Shown here: positions 54,188-64,000 of the stretch, piece by piece
How the letters are laid out: every line of letters starts with the position of its first letter
Numbering within the stretch: the first letter of the stretch is position 1
Source of the DNA: Mytilus galloprovincialis
Lineage: Eukaryota > Mollusca > Bivalvia > Mytilida > Mytilidae
Length of the DNA stretch: 64,000 nucleotides
NCBI RefSeq assembly: GCF_965363235.1
Contig: NC_134844.1
Span: 18,458,646 to 18,522,645 of the forward strand
Reading direction: 5' to 3'
The notes under the pieces: model-generated
Database searches by the model: none
Told to the model about the DNA's origin: nothing
What the model saw: the letters and a program-made list of their open reading frames with translations, nothing else
Program-made: the position numbers and the translations under genes

Positions 54188-55014
54188 TCATAGAGGTCCG
54201 CGTTCGAGAAACAATAACAAAGATGGCGACCCCCATGCGCCTTGAAATTTCTTGTAACCCCAAATAGTTTAAGGTGAAATCACCACATACTACAATAGTT
54301 ACAGACATGTACTAGACTCATAAATATGGGCGCTCGGGTAGAACAACTTGGCAACATTCAAACAACAACTTTTTGTTTGACCGCGATTTGGCAAAATTTA
54401 TAAATTATTGCAAACAATTTCTATTTTGCAAATCATGCATCACATGTATATAGAAATCCGACAGAAGGCTCATTTGAAATATTTCAATAAAAACTTCTTT
54501 ACAGTGAAGGATTAAGGTAATCCGGGAAAGCATTTACATCCATGCCAAGAGTGTATTTTGTTATTTTGTTCAATCATTTTTCCCTTAATTTTCATTTTCT
54601 TACATGAGACAAAATTACATAAACTGTAGTTTTCAAAATTCTCAAGCTAAAAAGAAAAGAACCGGAGAGCATAGTATGTCTTTGTTGTCCTTAATATTGA
54701 ATGGCAGCACAGGGAATCACCTCTGTGGGGTTCAACTCAGGGGGTTTATTTATTTCAAAAATTTTTTTTTTTCACTTATTGCACTTTTGTATGCATAAGA
54801 TTTTTGTGTTTAGGTTGAACAGGTCAGTGTCAGGGAAAAGGGATAAGAAAACTATTTGTTTTCATGCTGCAATATGCCTATGAATTTGATATATTGATTA
54901 AATTAGTCTTCATATCTTTTATTGACAATTATTATTTGTGAAAGCAATTGATTTTTTTGATTACATATACATGTATATATGCTTATATACAACTCAGTTT
55001 AATATTTTAGTACT

Positions 55015-57450
55015 ATGGCAGTTACTATAGGGGCTCTTAATTGCAGGGGACTGTCGGAAGAAGTAAAACGCAGAGATATTTTTTAATAGATGTAATACAA
55101 AATATGATATAACTTTTTTATGTGATACACAATGTACAAAAGAAAGAGAAAATAAATGGAGAAATGAATGAGGATATCAAGCCTATTTTTTCTCGTTCAC
55201 TGGACACAGCAGGGGAGATGCTATACTTCTAAATAATAAATTCAAAGTTATTGTTCATAAAGAATACAAACATTAAGAGGGAAACTATTTAATTTTGAAT
55301 ATGACCATTCATGAGTATCGAATAACTTTAGCTGGTATATATGGCCCAAATAATGATAATCCAGGTGTTTTCTCAGAGTACAGGAAGTAATCTCAAATAT
55401 TCAAAATTCATCAATAATTATGGCAGGAGACGGGAATGTAGTTCAAGATTATGAAATTGATACACTTAATTATAAAACAAAAATGATAAACAAAGCGTAT
55501 ACTAAACTGATAGAAATAAAGAACTCCTTAGACTTGGTAGATGTTTGGAGAGCAAATAACCCAGACAAGAAAAGATATACATGGAGAGGCCCAGCACATA
55601 AACAAAGTCGTTTAGACTAGTTTTTGATATCCACTGATTTTGAATCCTTAGTAAATAAATCTGATATAGATATTAGCTATCGTTCTGACCATTCTCCTGT
55701 TTCTCTCAGTTTAAAATTTTATAACCAAGAAAGGGGAGGGGTACTTGGAATTTCAATAATAGCTTACTACATGATACTTATTATGTGGCTGAGATTAAAA
55801 AGTGTATATCAGACACTGTCAATCAATATAACCTATCAAATACAGATACTGGGGAAGAAACAGAATTATCTGTAAACCCCCATATATTTTGAGAGTTATT
55901 AAAATGTACAATAAGAGGGAAAACTATCTCTTATATTTCATATCTAAAAAAAAAGTCAAAGGGAAGAATCTCAACTTGAACAACAATTAAACATTTTACA
56001 AAATAGATATGACCTACACCTAGATCAGGAACTAAAAACTGAAATTCAAAGCATAGAGGAGAGTTTAAGAACATTAAGAGAAAAGAAAAAAATGGAATAA
56101 TTGCAAGAACAAAAGCAAAATGGGAAGCAGAAGGAGAAAAATGTACAAACTACTTTTGTAATTTAGAAAAAAGCCATTATAATGAAAAAATTATCCGTAA
56201 AGTTATCAATGAGAATGGAGATGAAATCTTTGATCAATTCAAAATATTGGAAGAACAGAGAAAATTTTATCAAAATTTATTTTCATCTATTAATAAAATT
56301 GAGAATGGAAATGGGGAATGTGTCAAAGAGACAACAACCCGCCCAAATAAAAAACAACAGCAGAGGGTCACCAACAGGTCTTCAATGTAGCGAGAAATTC
56401 CCGCATATATGCATTTTGTAAAATGGAACATGAAAATATGTTTTTCAATAGAAATAACTCTTTTATCAATTGTTTATCAGAAGAACAAATATTAGAAAAT
56501 GAGGGAAAATTATCAACTCAAGAATGTCTGAATGCCTAAAAAAAAAACATGAAAAACAATAAATCACCAGGGGTAGATGGGTATACAGCAGAGTTTTATA
56601 ATTTTTCCTTGAATGACCTTAAATTCTATTTACTTAATTCCTTTAATTATAGCTTTGAAGAAGGCTCTTTATCCATTTCGCAAAGACAAGGCATTGTTAC
56701 ATGCATCCCAAAAGAAGGAAAATCTAAGTTTTAATTAAATAACTGGCGACATATCACCCTTTTAAATGTTGATATGAAAATATGTTACGCGTCCATCTCA
56801 AATAGAATTAAACCTTTGCTCAAACATAATATTAGTAAAACACAGTTAGGATTTATTAAAGGTAGATACATTGGGAAATGTACAAAACTGATTTTTGACT
56901 GAAAAGAACTGAAGAAGAAAATATACCTGGACTTCTACTCCTTTTAGACTTTGAAAAAGCATTTGATACTCTTGAATGGTCATTCATAAATAAAGCACTT
57001 GAATTCTTAGGTTTTGGTCCAGATTTCTGTAATTGGGTACAATATTTATATTTTAATATCGAAAGTTGTATCAAAAATAATGGTCATTGTTCTAGTTTCT
57101 TTAATATAGAAAGAAGGGTCCGTCAAGAGGATCCTTTATGTCTTTACCTTTTTATACTGGCTGTGGAAGTTATGAGTGCAGCAATGAAAAATAACCCATA
57201 TATTAATGGTATTAAGATAGATAACTCTGAATATTTGCTTAGTCAGTATGCAGATGACTCAACCTTAACTTAAAAAATCGTTAGAACAATCTCTATATAT
57301 TTTAGTGTTCTGGTTTATGAGCAAACTTAGAAAAAACTGAAGCATTTTGGATTGGGTCAAAAGCACGTTCAAAGGAAATATTTCACCAAGGAGAAAGATT
57401 AAAATGGAATCAGACAGGGAAATTTAAACTCTTAGGTATAAACTATGATG
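55015..57450 (+). pseudogene. LINE ORF2 (endonuclease and RT), heavily broken
   Basis: Starts MAVTIGALNCRGLSEEVKRR, then pieces of the endonuclease (TFLCDTQCTKERENKW, HEYRITLAGIYGPNNDNPGV, SRLD) and of the RT (MKNNKSPGVDGYTAEFYNFS, IVTCIPKEGKS, LLNVDMKICYASISNRIKPL, GFIKGRYIGK, LSQYADDSTLT, KFKLLGINYDV). More than ten stops and frame changes. A 110-bp repeat is inserted near 56296. Confidence 0.8.
56296..56406 (-). repeat. 110-bp insertion of the high-copy retroelement 3' end
   Basis: Identical or nearly so to 53143-53253 (ATTGAGAATGGAAATGGGGA onward), then switches back to LINE sequence at GCATATATG. Inserted in the LINE ORF2 in the region just upstream of the RT. Confidence 0.8.
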
Positions 57451-57709
57451 TACGGCGGCTTTGTGAAAAATTGTGCACATCCTGCTACAAGCATGGAATT
57501 TGACATAGACCTTCCTCAACTATATCTTTTTTATTTCAGATAGGGAGGCATTTGAAAAAGATGTCTCACTTCCGGTAAAATTCAAAATGGCGGACATCAT
57601 ACTTAAATTAGCCCAATATCGAAGGTTATTTTTCCCTTCGCCATTCATAAGCGATGGACTAGTTAGCACAGGAACCAATACCAAGCTTGTTACTCATTCG
57701 CACCCGCTA

Positions 57710-58810
57710 TGGTATATTGCACGTTTTGCTTACTGAAAAAGACTAGACGGAGTCGTGGGAATAGCCTCAGTAAGTGTTTCCTCTTCCAAATACACATTAT
57801 TCTTGCTTCGTTAACCCCATCTGATAAGTTTGTTCGATCTTACAACAAAACCACGTATCGTTCTATCAATGACACTGTTAAATCCATATCTGGTGATTTT
57901 GGCTGATAAATGATAGAGTCACATCTTTAAAAAACACCATCCATGTCACCGACGCAGTTCCTTTTACAGCAAACGTGTAATCTCTAAATGCCTGGTGAAT
58001 TTGAAAGGTCATGGACGGATAGATATATGAGGCTGTTCACTTCCAAATGCAAGCCTTTTTGTTTTTGTCTGCCCCTATGTCACTGAAAAGCGAAACAGCA
58101 ATGACAGCAACATCAGTATCGACCGTTCGAGTCATGACTCAGTTAAGTCTGTGTTTCACTGCATCAGACACATGCATCTTGATTCAAGTGTCAGCCTCTT
58201 CACGTGAACATGATGCTAAGCTTGAAACATCATCATGTGGTGGATAACACAGAACATCCTGAGCAATTGTTGCTACAACTACCTTTTCCTCAAAACCTAT
58301 TGAGCAAGCTGATGCGAATGAAAACTTAAAAGTTCTTTCTTATTGTCGTCATCTTGTTTTGACTCTGGATTTGTCTGTGTATTCCCTTTCCCTTAAATGT
58401 AGCTCTTGCTTCTTATAACAAATGCTCAGGATATTCTGTCTTATTTACCTCGAGATGTATTTCAAGTTGATCACCATGTTCACGTTAAGAGGCTGACAAT
58501 AGAATCATAGTACATATGTCTGATGCAATGAAACACGAACTTGCACGAGTCATGATTCGAATAGTCGTTACTGATGATGCTGTCATTACTGTTTCGCTAC
58601 TCCGTGACAGGGGTAGACGAACAATGAATTGTGTTCGGGAGGGCAAAAAGCTCCCTCAACTTGGTCTAGTTTCTTTTCGGCATGTAAAACGTGCAATATA
58701 CTTAGACAGGTGTTTAGGGGGACGAGCTTGGAATTGGCTCTTATGCTACTCAGTTCAGGCGCTAATGGATGGCGAAGGGACAAAGAGGATAACTTTTAAA
58801 TAACTCTTTC
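57710..58810 (+). pseudogene. EADTR/DTDV-family protein fragment A
   Basis: At 58489-58610 one frame reads EADNRIIVHMSDAMKHELAR and VMIRIVVTDDAVITVSL, which fits the EADTR..(V/I)R.VDTDVVV core of a protein family I recognise as lineage-expanded in bivalves and cnidarians. About 15 codons further KKLPQLGLVSFRHVKRAIYL resembles its C-terminal LPP...L..HVKRA.YQ motif. Stops and frame changes break the rest. No named function is known to me; the acidic motif spacing suggests a PIN/FEN-like nuclease, an inference only. Confidence 0.55.
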
Positions 58811-58849
58811 TAAGGCCTCATCATTTTGTCCGAGGAATGCGGGTAAAGG

Positions 58850-59590
58850 CAAAAAAAATGCTACATCCTAAGCAGCAGAAACTAAAGCCACACAATCTTC
58901 ATTTTAAATGGACACATACTACAACAAGTCAAGCATAACCCATACCTAGGCCTAAAAATTTCGGAAGACCTCAAATAGACCACGCACATATTAAACGTGG
59001 CAAAGAAAACAAATTCAACACTTGGCTTTCAAAGAAGAAACTTGAAATACTGCTCACAAGATTGCAAAAATATAGCTTACATCTCGCTCGTTGATCAACG
59101 ATGGAATATGGATCCATAGTATGGGACCCCTACACGGTAACACACATAAATAAGCTAGAAAGGATTCAACGTCAAGCAGCAAGATTTATCACCATAGATT
59201 ACAAGTCGAGAGAGGACGGGTGTGTCTCCAATATGCTTGCTCAACTGGACCTACAAGACCTCCAAACAATTGCAAGACGAATAAGCTAGAAGTTTAATTT
59301 ATTTAAATACAAAGTGGTTTAGGGGCTGATTCGCATTTCCGCTATTGAACCAGAAGAATTTCCTAAAAAAGCACGTCCTAAGAGAAACATAACTGCCAAG
59401 AAGTTCGAAGACTACCACGCAACAAATATTGTGGAAAAGCAAGTAAAGAATCACTCTAAGTGTTTTGACATTCAAATAAACAAAACACCACAATACTCAA
59501 ACTCATTCTTTGTATAGGCAGTGATCGCGTCGAATCAGCTAGACGACATTGTAGTGCGAGCATTAAATCTGCTCTTTCGCCTCGTAGTAC
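58850..59590 (+). mobile_element. LINE 3' fragment (RT tail)
   Basis: Frames give NPYLGLKISEDLK, NVAKKTNSTLGFQRRNLKYC, LERIQRQAARFITIDYKSRE, MLAQLDLQDLQTIARRISK and ITAKKFEDYHATNIVEKQVK, the typical C-terminal end of a LINE RT family widespread in cnidarians and molluscs. Three or more frame changes. It is cut at its 3' end by the nested TIR element. Confidence 0.78.
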
Positions 59591-60479
59591 TTAGGGTGCC
59601 CAGTATCGAAAAAGACGTCTAGTTAACGAGTTTAAGTTAACGGATAACACACGGCTATATTTATATCCAAACTATCGGAATATCATTATATTTTTCAATC
59701 ATGAATGTCGTCGTAAGCTACCGTGGTCACGTTTTTCAAAATTTTGTGGTTTCTTAGGGTACCCAAAGATACCTCATAATACAGGCCATCTTCAACACGA
59801 AAAATATAATTATTGCTTTGTGTGTTATTTGTTCAAATGATACTTATCATTTAGCTTGAACATTAAATATATATCATATAACGAAAGCTGAAAAGATTTA
59901 GATTATTTAATTCTAAGTATATCATTTTTTTAGTAAGACTATTTTTTAGCCGAAATTTACCACATTTTGAACGAAAGCAAATTTATTGTGTGTTACCTTC
60001 ATGGGATTTTTACTCTGATTAAATCCATAAGACATGGTTCATATGTGTGCCAAATATATTTCGTGTAATGTTAATCGGTGAAAAGAAAATAACAATTAAA
60101 AACACAAATTTAGTGATATGTTTGCCTTGATTCAAACACGCCTTTTCTCGTGCCGTTACTCGTTTTGCAGCTTACACTATTAGGTCATTAACTATTGTCA
60201 CTAACTTCATTTCTCATTTTAGATTTTTGTATGGCCAATTTGTTTGTTTTGAATAGTCCAGTTTGTTCGAAGATCGTTGTTTTGTACTTTGAAATATCAC
60301 TTTGGTTTTTATAACTTTAATTGTGTTCTCTTTTAATTGATAGTTTTGTTATAATTGTAATATACAAAACAAATCCTTCGGTCACGTTTCAGACCCGGAA
60401 TATGACACACATTCACAGTCCTGTTAAACTATGCTAATCAAACCCTAAGCAAAGTTGGACTGAAATACAATGGGATAAG

Positions 60480-61880
60480 TGTGTTTTAACTTATATGTCA
60501 TGGTTCTTCTACTGAATTGCTTATTAATATGCGAGGAATTAACACTAAAGCTTTATCGAGGCTATGGGAAGACGGAAAGATCATGTATATTTTAGTATAT
60601 TGCACGATGCTTCAGACCTAGACTATCTTCGTACTGATGATTACAAAATGTTGTACCATCATTCTTGATTTAAATATTACACTAGCAGACACAACTGCAG
60701 TTATTTTAAAGCTTAATCAAGTTCTTGTTCGTCTGTAAAGTGTTTCAGGGCATACATAGAAGGTCGTCAAATTCCTGACTGTATAAAGTTTCTTTGGGTC
60801 AGTGAGAACCAGCAGGCCTTAATCATATTTCTTGGTGAATTGATTGTTTGGCATCATGGTATATCAACAGTTACTATTATACATGAAGAAGTCATTTTCT
60901 ATTTAACACTTCCAAGGACCCTAAGTCAGCTCAGACGGAGTATTCAGGTTGGAAGAATTATTTTGTACGCCCGATGAAGTAGATACTGGCATGATTTTAC
61001 ATGCTATACATGTAGACAAAGAGTTCGATGTGAAAGGAATCAAGAGTAGGCTAATAGTAAGGTCACAAGATACAGATGTTCTGATATTATGGGCTCATAA
61101 GTACAAATGAGAGGTTTATCGCTATGAAACCAGGTTCAATTCACCATTTTCTACATTTGAAAATGTCTGTACCATGTCAGGAACATGACAGTTGTTGTCC
61201 ATTCGTTTTTGATGAGTTTTGTCATTTGATTTTGCCATGCGATTATGGGCTGCCCGATTGAATTTTCCTCGGAGTTCAGTATTTTGTGATTTGCATGAGC
61301 TATGGTTTCAAACAGGCAATATAGCTTGCACATGTAAAAGTATCGGGTTTGCCACCTGTAACATGGTACCAGCCGCACATGATGTTACATGATGCGATAA
61401 AATGTAATTGGTCCTGTTTAGCATCGATAGGTGCACTGTTTATAAGTCTTAAAGGAAAACCCAGATGATTTCATCGATTTGTCAAACCTTTCTTATTGTG
61501 ATATCGATGAATCGATAGATGCAGCTCGAGATCTTGGTGTTAGGTTGGATTATCTAAAGTCAAAACTAAAAATAGATCATTGTGCTTAAACAAATTGAGC
61601 GTAAAATTGGCTACAATTTAAAATTTCTCCCTTGTAAAATTTCTTCCTTGTGAATCTACTTTTAAACAATATGAAATAAACGCTTCACTCCAGACGTAAA
61701 GATATCTTCCAAAATAGCAAAACTAACCTAGCATTCTCCTCTTCAGTTCGAATGATAAAAATGTGACTTCTATCCTGTACAGATGTATGCCCATATCAGG
61801 CAAATGATATATGTCAAAATGTAAATACTCGTCTGGTTGCAGTTAGAAACATTGATGACGACGAAGATGACGATGTATAA
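60480..61880 (+). pseudogene. EADTR/DTDV-family protein fragment B, C-terminal half
   Basis: 60971-61108 encodes DEVDTGMILHAIHVDKEF and RLIVRSQDTDVLILWAHKY; further on, ELWFQTGNIAC, CNMVPAAHDVT (family: NMLPA.HALTGCD), NPDDFIDLSNLSYCDIDESI, then LPCKSTF-like sequence, and a clean C-terminus CTDVCPYQANDICQNVNTRL...DDDEDDDV with stop at 61878-61880. Several stops interrupt it. Same superfamily as fragment A but a different subfamily. Function unknown; a metal-dependent nuclease is an inference from EAD...DTD. Confidence 0.6.
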
Positions 61881-62169
61881 GATTTCATTTTTCTCTATGT
61901 ACCTTATAAATCATTGTAGCTATCGAATGAAAATTAAGAAGTCCATAATATTTTCAATTAACAATAAATAAAACATATAATCAATTTTTATATCGTTGGA
62001 AATATAGTAATAATCTTTCTAGTGGGGATTCCGAAAGATATGTAAATTAAAAAAAAAACCTGCCATATGTTCTCTGACCTTGGCATGGTTGATGGGCTAA
62101 AACTACAGAAGACTACTAAGAACGTAGTAGGTAAAACTAGCCTCGATCATAATTTTCTATTTGCATTTA

Positions 62170-62460
62170 ATCTTTGTGTGTGTGTGTGTGTGTGTGTGTT
62201 TTAGCAATACTGTTGCCTGCTTGTTTTCATTTTATAAGTTTTTAAAGTTCCTTTGGTTTCTTACGCCTTTTTTGTTCGCATTGTTTGTAAAAACATCGGA
62301 TCTGTACATAACCCTCTCCCTTATTATTAAATTTTTGGAATACTTATAAACATTATAGCCAATTGTTGCTCATAAAGTCATCTGTATATGTAAGAAGGGG
62401 TGTTTTACCTGTTCTAATAGACGTTTCGTTTTCATAACTTTTGCCCCCCCCCCCCCCCTT
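62170..62460. repeat. (GT)n and poly(C) low-complexity tracts
   Basis: A GT run at about 62175-62198 and a run of about 14 C at 62444-62458, inside the nested TIR element. Confidence 0.85.
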
Positions 62461-63462
62461 TCCCTTTTTCTCTGTTTACAGTAATTTTTACTTCTTTAAA
62501 GCAAAGTTATACACAAAGCTTTAAATACAACCAAGTTAGACGTTGATTTCGGAACAAATCATTTAAATATACTATTTCGCACCCAATAAAAAAAATTTGA
62601 TATTTACCTAGAAATTGACGAACACCTTACTTTCAAAAGACGTGGAAAACACATTTTGTTTTCAACAAATGATTAAAGTTAAGATCTAAAAAACGTCTTT
62701 AGATATTACTTGTAACGAATTAAATACAAAAATAACAAATTTAGAAATTAAAATAGGTCAAGGTCACTGTTATTTAACAGCTGTTTGAAAATTTCAAATT
62801 TGCACCCTACATGCAAAAAAGTCAATCTAAAGTCATTTTTGGGGATGAAAATATAAAATAAGTTCTAAATGTAGATACAAAAGATATTTTTCTATAAATT
62901 AATTGTTTTTATTTTGCTCCAAACGCATAAATCTAGGAGAATCAAGCTATCTAAATGTGACTGCATTTTCCTTGAATTTTTGCTTTGACCTTTGACCCTG
63001 GTTTAAAAAAATCGTGACCACGATAGACAGCGACGACAATGCTATTTCGATGAGGCTTGTTCTCCTCTTTCCAATGATATAAAATATAGCCGTGTGTTAT
63101 TCCGTTAAGGCAAATCGATAAGATTTGTTGATCGGGCACCCTACTATCGTCAATAAATCGGCTTTGCTCTCTCAAACCGTGATTATTATATTAAAGCCAG
63201 AATTTGTATCGATAACGTATTCATACTGATACAGATACAGAGGATGTCGTGGTCGTTGTTAATGTTGAAAATCGGGTCTCCGGTGCACTTCTTTGTTAGC
63301 ATGTGGTGGTGACTGTGAATAAACATGTATTTTTAGCCAAATAGTAGTAATTTGAAAAATGTTTTAGTACTTCAGTAATTTTATTTTGTTTGAACCAATC
63401 TATCTAAAACTCTAAATCAAAGATATTGATTGAGGACTCATTTTTGAAATTAACACCATATT

Positions 63463-64000
63463 GGCTTTTTTTTTACCGGAAGTGTGATTTAAAAATTTAC
63501 AACAGAATGAAATTAGTGGTTTTGAGGATAACTAGAAACCAATAGTTTAATGACAAGCAAAAAAACCCCAACAAAAAGATTTTCTTTACATTTTGAAAAA
63601 AGTTCGCCATTTTGGATATATCCGGAAGTAAGATTTTTAAAGTGATATGTCGTATATATTGTATCCATGAGAAGCAAAAAGAAAGGTTCCTGCACAATGT
63701 AATGATAGTAGCAATACATTAAAACACATTTATATTATCCTCCCTAAAAGTAAGCTTATTCTAGTACTATATCCGCCATGTAGGATGTTCCCGGATGTAG
63801 TGTTTTTGAAGACATATTATCTATATCATATATTCAAAAGTTGTACATAACAAAGGTTGGTACCAAATATTATGTTAGTAGCATGATAGTAACACCTTTT
63901 CACATACTAGCCTTCGATAAAGGGCTGATTTAAGTATGATGTCCGCCATTTTGGATTTTACCGGAAGTGAGACATTTTTTTCAAATGCCTCCCTATCTGA
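63463..64000. repeat. About 160-bp tandem units pairing GCCATTTTGG and CCGGAAGT
   Basis: Four diverged units start near 63463, 63607, 63773 and 63941. Each has a GCCAT(T/G)TTGG-like word followed about 6-12 bases later by CCGGAAGT or CCCGGATGT. The left TIR carries the same pair in reverse (CACTTCCGG...CAAAATGGCGG). The two words match the cores of YY1 and ETS/GABP sites. Confidence 0.75.

Larger units (their letters stand above)
51900..57450 (+). mobile_element. Degraded L1/Tx1-like LINE, with two insertions
   Basis: + strand ORF1 (52017-52857) and a heavily broken ORF2 (55015 to about 57450) in the usual order. Interrupted by a retroelement fragment at 53143-54187 and by a 110-bp piece of the same family at about 56296-56406. 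The 3' end is missing: it stops around 57450, just before the outer TIR element. Many stops and frame changes indicate an old copy. Confidence 0.78.
59594..63141. mobile_element. Nested 3.55-kb TIR element carrying EADTR-family gene B
   Basis: Ends GGGTGCCC / GGGCACCC with TA outside both (59592-59593, 63142-63143). Imperfect inverted similarity continues: TTAACGGATAACACACGGCT (about 59637-59656) against 63080-63106, and CGTGGTCACG (59720-59729) against 63011-63024. Contains one coding remnant on the + strand and long AT-rich flanks. Superfamily unknown to me. Confidence 0.65.
57536..64000. mobile_element. Large TIR element (>6.4 kb), unknown family, reaches window end
   Basis: 91-bp inverted repeats at 57536-57626 and 63910-64000 (TCAGATAGGGAGGCATTTGA...), about 94% alike by eye. 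Between them: a broken EADTR-family gene piece, a LINE fragment, a nested TIR element, and at the right end a tandem array. I cannot see the outer flank on the right, so no target duplication can be tested. It is composite and inactive as it stands. Confidence 0.7.

Noticed and set aside
57470-57510. CATCCTGCTACAAGCATGG looked like the start of the missing exon 4 of copy 3 (AACCTGCTACAAAGACTGG).
   Set aside because: Only about 10 bases match; no acceptor of the family type precedes it and the frame does not continue into YNGYLMA or RTDYAC.

Overview
This is a eukaryotic genomic window: spliced genes with GT..AG introns, AT-rich intergenic DNA and very dense transposable elements. The host gene family (secreted 'short-chain collagen C4-like' proteins) and several high-copy repeats match what I know of marine bivalves, most likely a Mytilus-type mussel. 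That assignment comes from recognition, not a database search.

Host genes: a tandem cluster of three short-chain collagen C4-like genes lies on the + strand with one four-exon design (signal peptide plus coiled coil; a 69-bp exon; a 237-bp exon; a Cys-rich last exon). Copy 1 (11451-19264) is intact, 289 aa. Copy 2 (24824-32100) keeps every splice site but has coding deletions of 35, 1 and 2 bp, so it is a pseudogene. Copy 3 (44653-50963) has open exons 1-3, but no exon 4 appears in the following 13 kb, which is transposon material. Introns are partly alignable between copies.

Mobile DNA fills most of the rest. 0.2-1.9 kb: PIF/Harbinger-type element with long terminal arrays of an ATCCGTT-like repeat. 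2.7-11.3 kb: a LINE on the - strand, flanked by 249-bp direct repeats and interrupted by a 309-bp TAA-flanked MITE, a MULE-derived element, and a second similar element that itself contains a 910-bp TIR element. 12.5-13.3 kb: CGTACGGTCC foldback element in an intron. 15.9-18.7 kb: DIRS-like fossil containing a tandem pair of a 330-355-bp repeat. 33.8-41.4 kb: an Ngaro-type tyrosine-recombinase retroelement that looks whole. 46.2-48.9 kb: 5'-truncated LINE that stops just before a splice acceptor. 51.9-57.4 kb: degraded L1/Tx1-like LINE.

57.5-64.0 kb is the least explained part: a 91-bp TIR pair encloses at least 6.4 kb, and a second TIR element (59.6-63.1 kb) sits inside it. Each carries remnants of a gene family with EADTR-like and DTDV-like motifs that I associate with lineage-expanded, uncharacterised invertebrate proteins. 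The outer end also has a tandem array pairing GCCATTTTGG with CCGGAAGT motifs. This is my best candidate for an undescribed mobile system. A general theme of the window is that several unrelated TIR elements build their ends from arrays of short family-specific repeats.
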